This document shows positions 17,601-23,593 of a stretch of 64,000 nt of DNA, piece after piece. The translations under genes and the position numbers were made by a program. The notes beneath the pieces were generated by a model that saw only the letters and a program-made list of their open reading frames with translations, ran no database searches and had not been told where the DNA came from. The number at the start of each line of letters is the position of its first letter. Position 1 is the stretch's first letter. The DNA is taken from assembly GCF_013408535.1 (NCBI RefSeq), contig NZ_JACBZA010000001.1, positions 3,556,850-3,620,849 of the forward strand, given 5' to 3'. This stretch comes from Actinopolymorpha cephalotaxi (GTDB taxonomy: Bacteria > Actinomycetota > Actinomycetes > Propionibacteriales > Actinopolymorphaceae).

Positions 17601-17913
17601 ACTGCACGAACTCGACAGCGGCGGACGCGAGGGAGTCCACCTGGCCGAACTCCTCGCCCGCGGGCTGCCCGGCCGGCGGCACTCCCCCTCCTCTGCCGCC
17701 GCCGGCGTGGGCGCCGAGGCGGGCCGGAACGACCTGGAGCCGGGTGACCGGCCGCGCACCCCGAGCCCGCTCGCCCGGGCCGCCGCACTGGCCGGGACCG
17801 CTCTGGTCGCAGGTGCCGTGGGAACTCTCGCCGCCCGCCTCGGCAGCCGGGCCGCCACCCGGCTGACCGGGCGTCGAACCAGCCGCCGGACCAGGGGCCG
17901 GACCGGGCGATGA
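14674..17913 (+). CDS. FAD- and Fe-S-binding dehydrogenase, YdiJ type
   Basis: This 1079-residue protein fuses a GlcD-like FAD oxidase with a GlpC/CCG Fe-S module, as in E. coli YdiJ (D-2-hydroxyacid dehydrogenase). The FAD domain shows LLSRGGGTSLAGQ and GGMIGNNSCGATAQRAGKV; the oxidase C-terminal part has GSFSGEHGDGQTRGELL. Cysteine clusters follow: CVGVGKC and CLACKGCKSDCP for Fe-S clusters, then two CCG domains (LCCGLTW, GCCGLAGNFG). The last 60 residues are extra, with a hydrophobic Ala-rich stretch and a basic Arg/Thr end. The start is GTG 14674 with GGAGAGGAAG upstream. It probably oxidises a D-2-hydroxyacid; the substrate is inferred. Confidence 0.85.
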   Translation: MTEVDLPAPVLHAPRRPHVDVTELRRDLESRVDGEVRFDEGTRAAYSTDASNFRQVPIGVVVPRSVEAGVEAVAVCREHGAPLLSRGGGTSLAGQCTNEAVMIDWAKYCNRLLHVDTERRTCVVEPGIVLDVLNGRLERHGLRYGPEPATHPNCTIGGMIGNNSCGATAQRAGKVVDNIAGLEVLLHDGTRFWCGETDDEEYAAIERRGDRRAAVYRSLRRLRERYAEEIRARYPDIPRRVSGYNLDSLLPEHNFDVAGLLVGSESTLVTVLRAELELIPVLPARTLVVLGFDGIAAAGDAVPAVLPHEPIALEGLDERLLTDEKIKHLNPLAREELPEGSGFLMVQFGAETSEECERAAHRMLTALGKSGDDPDVAFLDRPEREDELWRVREAGLGATAHVPGHRETWEGWEDSAVAPERLGDYLRDLERLFEEFGYADETAPSLYGHFGQGCVHTRIPFGLTDAEGVATYRRFLESAADLVASYGGSFSGEHGDGQTRGELLPRMFGPDIIRAFGELKAIFDPDDRMNPGKVVAPHRLDENLRLGASWTPHHDGEAYFHYPETGGSFVQAVNRCVGVGKCRQHSHEGGAVMCPSYQATMEEEHSTRGRSRLLFEMLAGHHDSPVVDGWRSTAVRDALDLCLACKGCKSDCPANVDMATYKAEFLAHHYEGRLRPRAHYALGWLPVVAAGVTGARLGRVVNAFTHAPLLPRLATAAAGLEHREIPLFAGETLRQWWRRRGTDRAGGARGSRPGSRPAGSRGTVMLWPDTFTNTFHPHIGRAAVELLEDAGWEVRMPEQTLCCGLTWISTGQLATAKKVLRRTIDALAEHLRSGGFVVGLEPSCTTVFRSDAADLLGSDDDVERLRKQTLTLAELLTEHTPDWTPPSLDGVHALAQVHCHQHAVLGWDADAELLSRAGARAERLDSGCCGLAGNFGFEAGHLEVSQACAESVLLPSARGAEPGTAILADGFSCRTQLHELDSGGREGVHLAELLARGLPGRRHSPSSAAAGVGAEAGRNDLEPGDRPRTPSPLARAAALAGTALVAGAVGTLAARLGSRAATRLTGRRTSRRTRGRTGR

Positions 17914-17919
17914 CCGTCG

Positions 17920-18864
17920 TCAAGGCGTACTTGACGCCCCCTGCTGGTGCTCGCGGGGGCTCATCCCGCGCACCCGCTTGAACGCGGCGCTGAGCGCGAA
18001 CGGGCTGGCGTACCCCACCCTGGTCGCCACCGACCCGACCGTGGCGCCCGGCTCGGTCAGCAGGTCCGCCGCGAGCGCCAGCCGCCAGCCGGCCAGGAAC
18101 GCCATCGGCGGCTCGCCCACGAGCTCGGTGAACCTGCGCGCCAGGCCCGCCCGCGACACACCGCACTCGGCGGCCAGCCGGGCCACGGTCCACGGCCGGG
18201 CCGGCGCGTTCTGCAACAGTCGCAACGCCCGCCCGACAACGGGATCGTCGTGCGCGGCGTACCACGGCGGGGTGGCGGTGTCGGGGCGTGCGAACCACGT
18301 CCGCAGCGACATCACCACCAGCAGGTCGAGCAGCCGGTCGAGCACGACCTCCTGCCCCGGATCCTCGCGTTGGGTCTCGGTACCGAGCAGCGGCACCAGC
18401 GGTGAGTCCCACGCCGCACCGGGCAGAACCACCAACGCCGGAAGGGCTTCCAGCAGCAGGGCACCGACCGCGCCGACCTCGGGGTAGGTGCCGACGAGCA
18501 TGGCAACCTGGCCTTGCGGGTTGGTTCCCCAGCTCCGCACGCCGAGGTCCATCGCCTCGGACATGCTCTCCCCGGTCGGCGTGGTGCAGCGCTGGCCGGG
18601 GTGGATGACCACCTGCGGCGGCGTGTCCGGATGGTCGGCGACGACGTACGGCTCGGGTCCCCGGAACAGCGCGACGTCACCCGCACGCAGCGGGCACCGC
18701 TCCCCCGCGTCGGGAACGACCCAGGCGTCGCCGCGCACCATCACCACCAGGGTCAGCGGCGCCTGGTCCTGAATGCGCATCGACCACGGCGGGTCGAGCA
18801 GCGCACGCAGCAGGAACGCCTGCCGTGCGCGGGGACCGGACAGCAGTCCGGCGAGCGGGTCCAT
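17920..18864 (-). CDS. AraC family transcriptional regulator
   Basis: The 314-residue product has an N-terminal cupin-like sensor domain (about 1-200, with VVPDAGERCPLRAGDVALF) and a C-terminal AraC-type double HTH (WTVARLAAECGVSRAGLARRF, then VGSVATRVGYASPFALSAAF, ending MSPREHQ). The start at 18864 is favoured over a longer reading because TAGACT lies 7 bases before it, a leaderless promoter arrangement. It is divergent from the NmrA-type reductase gene, which it likely controls. Confidence 0.87.
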   Translation of the reverse strand: MDPLAGLLSGPRARQAFLLRALLDPPWSMRIQDQAPLTLVVMVRGDAWVVPDAGERCPLRAGDVALFRGPEPYVVADHPDTPPQVVIHPGQRCTTPTGESMSEAMDLGVRSWGTNPQGQVAMLVGTYPEVGAVGALLLEALPALVVLPGAAWDSPLVPLLGTETQREDPGQEVVLDRLLDLLVVMSLRTWFARPDTATPPWYAAHDDPVVGRALRLLQNAPARPWTVARLAAECGVSRAGLARRFTELVGEPPMAFLAGWRLALAADLLTEPGATVGSVATRVGYASPFALSAAFKRVRGMSPREHQQGASSTP

Positions 18865-18871
18865 GTCCGGG

Positions 18872-18877
18872 AGTCTA
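18872..18877 (-). promoter_or_regulatory. Leaderless promoter -10, AraC gene
   Basis: TAGACT on the minus strand lies 7 bases before the ATG at 18864 and there is no good ribosome binding site, so transcription likely begins at the start codon. Confidence 0.5.
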
Positions 18878-18964
18878 GGCGCGAACGTCCGGTGTGGACG
18901 TACGCGTATGGAATCGAGCTTCTCGACCATGGCTCGTCCAGCTCGGTGGCTGTTGGCTGGAGCC

Positions 18965-19891
18965 ATGACACAGACCCCGCAGAATGTGGACCAGCACGAG
19001 GACCAGCACCAGGATCAGTTCCAGCACCAGATGCCGGCGCCGGCGCACCCGAACCTGGGCGCGGCGGGCACCACCCTCGTCCTGGCCGGTACGGGAAAGA
19101 CCGGTGCCCGGGTCGCGCGACTGCTGGCCGCCCGTGGCGCCTCCGTCCGGATCGGATCCCGGTCCGCGCAGCCATCCTTCGACTGGGAGGATCCCGGCAC
19201 CTGGCCCGCGGCGATCGAGGGCGTGTCCGCGGCCTACGTCGCGTACGTCCCCGATCTCGGCTTTCCCGGCGCGGCGGAGACGGTGGGCGCGTTCGCCCGG
19301 CTGGCCGTCGACCACGGTGTGCGCCGGCTGGTCCTGCTCAGCGGACGCGGCGAACCCGAAGCACAACGCACCGAACGGGCCCTGCGGGACGCGTGTGGCG
19401 AGTCCGCTTCCTGGACGGTCGTACGATCCAGCTTCTTCGCGCAGAACTTCAGCGAGGGCTTCCTGGCCGACGCCGTGCGCGCGGGCGTACTTCCCTTCCC
19501 CGCGGGGGACGTCGCCGAGCCGTTCGTCGACGCCGACGACGTGGCCGACGTGGCGGTCGCCGCCCTCACCGAGCCGGGCCACGAGGGACAGGTGTACGAG
19601 GTGACCGGGCCGCGGTCGCTGCGCTTCGCCGAGGTCGCGGCGGAGATCTCCGCCGCGTCCGGACGTGAGGTGACCTACGCGCCGGTCACCGTCGAGCAGT
19701 TCGCCGCCGGCCTCGTCGAGGAGGGTGTGCCGGCGGAGTTCGCCGCTTTGCTGTCGGGGCTGTTCGGTGAGGTGCTCGACGGGCGCAACGCGGGGTTGAC
19801 AGACGGTGTTCAACGCGCGCTGGGCCGTGAACCGCGCGACTTCTCCGCGTACGTCCGATCACCGACTGCCCTTGCCACCTGGACGTCCTGA
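18965..19891 (+). CDS. NmrA-like NAD(P)-binding oxidoreductase
   Basis: The 308-residue product is an atypical short-chain dehydrogenase of the NmrA/azoreductase-like group. It begins with a 34-residue Gln/His/Asp-rich leader, then TTLVLAGTGKTGARVARLL, a nucleotide-binding variant of GxxGxxG, and later VRRLVLLSGRG and EVTGPRSLRFAEVAAEIS. The usual YxxxK catalytic pair is not evident, so redox activity is uncertain and an NADPH-sensing role is possible. ATG 18965 has TGGAG upstream. The divergent AraC gene is its likely regulator. Confidence 0.8.
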   Translation: MTQTPQNVDQHEDQHQDQFQHQMPAPAHPNLGAAGTTLVLAGTGKTGARVARLLAARGASVRIGSRSAQPSFDWEDPGTWPAAIEGVSAAYVAYVPDLGFPGAAETVGAFARLAVDHGVRRLVLLSGRGEPEAQRTERALRDACGESASWTVVRSSFFAQNFSEGFLADAVRAGVLPFPAGDVAEPFVDADDVADVAVAALTEPGHEGQVYEVTGPRSLRFAEVAAEISAASGREVTYAPVTVEQFAAGLVEEGVPAEFAALLSGLFGEVLDGRNAGLTDGVQRALGREPRDFSAYVRSPTALATWTS

Positions 19892-20024
19892 CGACGACAC
19901 CGTTACCAGCTAGCAGGAAGATGCACCGGAGACATCGGTTCACCGAAACAAGTCTGCGGACTCCTCGGCCGAAGCTGGGGTGATCACCCCGGTTTCGGCC
20001 GGTCGGTCCCGGTTGACAGCCGCC

Positions 20025-20030
20025 TACGAT
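20025..20030 (+). promoter_or_regulatory. Leaderless promoter -10, GAF protein gene
   Basis: TACGAT lies 7 bases before the ATG at 20038, with no ribosome binding site between. Confidence 0.45.
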
Positions 20031-20037
20031 CGAAGCC

Positions 20038-21885
20038 ATGGCATCGAACGCCGACCGTTTCGGCCCGGCGTCCCCCTCGTCGCCCGGCCACGAAGACAGC
20101 GGACCCGAAGACGCCGGACAGGACCTCACCGAGACACTCCAGCAGATCGTCTCCACGGCGTGTGAGCTGGTGAGTGCCCGCAGTGGCGCCCTGCTGGTCA
20201 CCGAGTCCGACTGGAATGTCCGTGAGCTCGTGACCTGCGGGCTCACCGACGAGGAGAGCAGCGAGGTCGCCGGGCTGCCCCGCCTGCACGGCCTGCTGGA
20301 ATTACTGCTGGAATCCGAGCAGCCGGTCCGGCTGAACTCGCTGCGCGACCATCCCACTGCGCATCACCTGCCACACCACGAGCTGGCCGCCACGCTGCTC
20401 GCCGTCCCGGTGCATCTGCGCGACGCGGCATACGGTCACCTCTACCTCGCCGACAAGGCGGACGGGCAGGACTTCACAGCGGCCGACGAACAGACCGTCG
20501 TCGCACTGGGCAGCGCCGCCGCGCTGGCGATCGAGAACCACCGGTTGCTGGGCCAGGAGCAGCGCAGGCAGCGGTGGCTGGAGGGTTGTTCGGAACTGAC
20601 CTCCCTGCTGCTGGACGAGGTGGACCTCGCCGCCACGACCCGGCTCGCGACCCGGCGGTTCCGGGAGATCTCCGGCGCGGAGTACGCCGCGGTGATCCTG
20701 GTCGATCCGGCCGACCCGGACCAACTCGTCTACCAGGCGGCCGCCGGCCTGGCCGACCTGCCGGCCCCCGGCACCCGCGTCCCCCGTCGGGGGCTCGCGG
20801 CCGCCGTGCTCGACAGCGGCGAGCCGATCGTCACCGACCGCCTCCTGGACGACCCGCGCTTCGACCCGGGCCCCGACCCGCACGAGGACCTGTCGGTTCT
20901 GGGGCTGACCATGGTCCTGCCGCTCGCGGCGCCCGGTCAGCAGTTCGGGGTGCTGTTCGTCGGCTGGCGCCGGGACTCCCCCGCCGCACCGGTCGCCGCC
21001 CGCGAGGGTGAACTCGTGCGTACGTTCGCCAACCACACCGCCCTGGTCCTGCTCCGCGTCGAGGCACAGGAGGCTCGCAACCGGCGCGAACGCTGGCTGG
21101 AAGCCGCAGCCGAGATGGCCCGGCTGCTGCTGGGCGAGGTGGACCGCGACGAGGCGATGCGGCTGCTGGTGGACCACCTGCGGGAGGTGTCCGGCGCGGA
21201 CGTCGCCGGCGTGCTGCTCGCGGACCCGACCGACCCCGGCTCGGTGTTCGTCGTGGTCTTCGAGGGCGGCGGCCTGGTGCCCGCACCGCCCGACCTGCGC
21301 ATCCCGCGGGCCGGTCTGCTGGCCCGGGTGCTCGACACCGGCGAACCCGTCGTCAGTGACGACTATCCGAACGAACCCGGGCACGACCCACCCGCCGCAT
21401 GGCACAACGCTCTCGCGGCGGTGGGCCTGGGCATGATGCTCCCGCTCACCACCGACGGCGAGGTGCTGGGCACGTTGTTCGTCGCCTGGCGCCGGGGCTC
21501 ACCCCAGGCTCCCCTCGCCCGCGAGGAGGCCGTGCGGATACAGATCTTCGCCGACGTGGCCGCGCTCGCACTGCAACGGGTGCGTACGCAGGGAGACCGC
21601 GAACACCTTGCCGTACTGGAGGAACGCGACCGCATCGCGCTGGAGATGCGGGACGTGATCGTCCAGCAGTTGTTCGGCGTCAGCCTGCGGTTGCGCAGCG
21701 CCGGCGGCCTGAGTTCCGAACCGGTCGTACGCCAACGGCTCAGCGACGTCCTCGACGACCTGGACCGCACCAGCCGCCAGGTCAGGAGCGCCATCTTCGG
21801 CGACGACGACCACGACGACCACGACGGCTACGCCCACGCCCACCGCGGCGCCGACGGCAGCCTCGACGTCAACGGCGCCCGCTGA
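20038..21885 (+). CDS. Triple-GAF sensor protein with degenerate kinase remnant
   Basis: The 615-residue protein has three GAF domains (about 25-170, 195-340, 370-520), small-molecule sensor modules like those of DevS/DosT kinases. They are followed by a segment resembling a HisKA_3 dimerisation helix (EERDRIALEMRDVIVQQLFG, about 535-554). In active kinases of this type the motif has His-Asp; here the His is Arg. No HATPase domain follows: after about 40 more residues the protein ends in an Asp/His-rich tail (DDDHDDHDGYAHAH). It should be unable to phosphorylate and may act as a sensor scaffold or partner protein. Start at 20038 is supported by the leaderless -10. Confidence 0.8.
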   Translation: MASNADRFGPASPSSPGHEDSGPEDAGQDLTETLQQIVSTACELVSARSGALLVTESDWNVRELVTCGLTDEESSEVAGLPRLHGLLELLLESEQPVRLNSLRDHPTAHHLPHHELAATLLAVPVHLRDAAYGHLYLADKADGQDFTAADEQTVVALGSAAALAIENHRLLGQEQRRQRWLEGCSELTSLLLDEVDLAATTRLATRRFREISGAEYAAVILVDPADPDQLVYQAAAGLADLPAPGTRVPRRGLAAAVLDSGEPIVTDRLLDDPRFDPGPDPHEDLSVLGLTMVLPLAAPGQQFGVLFVGWRRDSPAAPVAAREGELVRTFANHTALVLLRVEAQEARNRRERWLEAAAEMARLLLGEVDRDEAMRLLVDHLREVSGADVAGVLLADPTDPGSVFVVVFEGGGLVPAPPDLRIPRAGLLARVLDTGEPVVSDDYPNEPGHDPPAAWHNALAAVGLGMMLPLTTDGEVLGTLFVAWRRGSPQAPLAREEAVRIQIFADVAALALQRVRTQGDREHLAVLEERDRIALEMRDVIVQQLFGVSLRLRSAGGLSSEPVVRQRLSDVLDDLDRTSRQVRSAIFGDDDHDDHDGYAHAHRGADGSLDVNGAR

Positions 21886-21915
21886 GCTTCGGTTCGCCAC
21901 TGTCGGGTGCCGGCC

Positions 21916-22743
21916 TTACTTGAAGGCGGCGATGTTACGTGCTGCCCACTCGGCGAAGGTGCGCGGCCGGCGACCGAGAATCCGCTCGACGTCGGGACTG
22001 ACCCGCTGCTCACCGCTGGTGGGGTTGCCCAGGATGTCGAGAGTGGCCTCCACGACCGGCTCGGGCATGAACCGCAGCAGCTGCTCCCGAGCCTCCGCGT
22101 GGGTTTGGTCGACGAACCGGACCGGTTCGCCCAGTGCGTCGGCGATCGCCGCTGCCTGTTGCCGAGGTGAGACCGGCTCCGGTCCGGTCAGTTCGTAGGC
22201 CCTGCCGACGTGGCCGGGGCCTCGCAGGGCCACGGCGGCCACCTCGGCGATGTCGGCCGGGTCGATGGTCGGCAGGGCGACATCGCCGAACGGTGCGGCA
22301 ACCATCCGTTGCGTGCGGATTGTCTCCGCCCACCGCAGGGTGTTGGAGTCGAACCCGCCAGGCCGCAACAGGGTCCATTCCAGCTCCGACCGCGTGACGG
22401 GATCCTCCAGGGCCGAGGGATGCCTTCCGGTGGCGACGCCCTGCGAGGACAGCAGAACGACCCGGCGTACTCCTCCGGCCCGAGCGACGTCGAGGACGGC
22501 CCCTGCGCTGCCGCCGGCCGCGAGGAAGTCGCCGGAGGTCACCAGGAACAGCGCTTCGGCGTTGTCGAACACCGGCACGAGTCCACCCGGGTCGAGCAGG
22601 TCGGCCTGGAGGTGCCGCACCCCCGGCGGGATGTCGGCCACCGAGATCCGGCGGGAGACCGCCGTCACCTGTTCGCCGGCGGCCACGAGTGCCTGCACCA
22701 GTGGCCGTCCTACGTTGCCCGTGGCTCCGGTCACCACGATCAT
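21916..22743 (-). CDS. NmrA-like NAD(P)-binding oxidoreductase
   Basis: The 275-residue product starts directly with MIVVTGATGNVGRPLVQALV, the nucleotide-binding GxxGxxG of an NmrA/NAD(P)H-quinone-reductase-like SDR. Further family features are VRRVVLLSSQGVA, WTLLRPGGFDSNTLRW and a DPADIAEVAAVAL segment. ATG 22743 has GGGAGCGA upstream; an in-frame ATG at 22809 lies in the shared promoter and is rejected. It is divergent from an HxlR regulator, an arrangement known for QorR-type redox-responsive pairs, so control by that regulator is likely. Confidence 0.85.
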   Translation of the reverse strand: MIVVTGATGNVGRPLVQALVAAGEQVTAVSRRISVADIPPGVRHLQADLLDPGGLVPVFDNAEALFLVTSGDFLAAGGSAGAVLDVARAGGVRRVVLLSSQGVATGRHPSALEDPVTRSELEWTLLRPGGFDSNTLRWAETIRTQRMVAAPFGDVALPTIDPADIAEVAAVALRGPGHVGRAYELTGPEPVSPRQQAAAIADALGEPVRFVDQTHAEAREQLLRFMPEPVVEATLDILGNPTSGEQRVSPDVERILGRRPRTFAEWAARNIAAFK

Positions 22744-22820
22744 GTTCGCTCCCGTTTCGTCGAGTCTCTGGTTGTCGAGTCCCTGGGTGGGTTCAACGGA
22801 AGCTAGCATCGCCGGGATAG

Positions 22821-22830
22821 TAGGTACCTA
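22821..22830. promoter_or_regulatory. Palindrome in NmrA/HxlR divergent region
   Basis: TAGGTACCTA is a perfect 10-bp palindrome, with AGTACT nearby at 22837-22842. It is centred about 35 bp before the hxlR-type start and is a candidate binding site for that regulator. Confidence 0.45.
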
Positions 22831-22859
22831 GAGGAAAGTACTGGAGGGAGAGGCCCGAC

Positions 22860-23264
22860 GTGACCAGCAACAAGGCTCCGGCGGCTCCCGTCGACGTCGC
22901 CCCGGAGCAGGCCTGCCCGATCGCTCCCGTGGTCGACATCGTCTTCAGCCGCTGGACCACTCCGATCCTCTGGACACTCAACGAACACGGGCGGCATCGG
23001 TTCGTGGAACTCCAGCGGCGGATCGCCACCATCACGCCCAAGGTGCTGACCGAGCGGTTGCGACAGCTGGAACGCGACGGGCTCGTCGTACGCACGTACC
23101 ACCCCGAGGTTCCGCCTCGGGTGGAGTACGAGATCAGCGAACTCGGACGCAGTCTGGCGCCGCTGTTCGCAGCACTCGCCCACTGGTCGGTCAACCTGGA
23201 CAGCGTGGAACAGGCCCGGCAGGACTACGACGCCAAGGATCGGATTCCCGGCCGTCGAGGCTGA
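22860..23264 (+). CDS. HxlR family transcriptional regulator
   Basis: The 134-residue product is a winged-helix regulator of the HxlR (MarR-like) family. A conserved Cys lies in EQACPIAPVVDIVFSRWTTP, followed by ILWTLNEHGRHRFVELQRRI and the recognition helix ITPKVLTERLRQLERDGLV, then the wing VPPRVEYEISELGRSL. The single N-terminal Cys is often the redox sensor in this family. It starts at GTG 22860 with GGAGGGAGAGG upstream and is divergent from the NmrA-type gene. Confidence 0.88.
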   Translation: MTSNKAPAAPVDVAPEQACPIAPVVDIVFSRWTTPILWTLNEHGRHRFVELQRRIATITPKVLTERLRQLERDGLVVRTYHPEVPPRVEYEISELGRSLAPLFAALAHWSVNLDSVEQARQDYDAKDRIPGRRG

Positions 23265-23274
23265 CCCTGGCGCC

Positions 23275-23349
23275 GTCGGCATCCGTCGGCATCCGTCGGC
23301 ATCCGTCGGCATCCGTCGGCATCCGTCGGCATCCGTCGGCATCCGTCGG
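23275..23349 (+). repeat. Seven 10-bp tandem repeats after the hxlR-type gene
   Basis: GTCGGCATCC is repeated seven times without change (23275-23344), plus a partial copy, starting 11 bp after the stop codon. The rest of the gap to 23593 holds no gene that I can support. Confidence 0.95.
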
Positions 23350-23593
23350 TGACGCCGACCGGGTCCGCTCCGAAGCTCACCCCCTCAGTGCGACCATCAC
23401 CTCCCGCCGAACGAGCAGCCCGCCCCTGGCGCGAAGTCCGGATCAGGCCAGTGATGTCCGCCCGCGACCTGTCGACAGTTGCCCGTGCCGCCGCCTAGCG
23501 TGAGGGCGTTCTTTTAGGTCGGGTCCGAAACTTCGAACGGCCCGATGCCCGACGCCAGCCCGAAAGCCGGGGGCGAACTGTGCAGGAGTGCCG

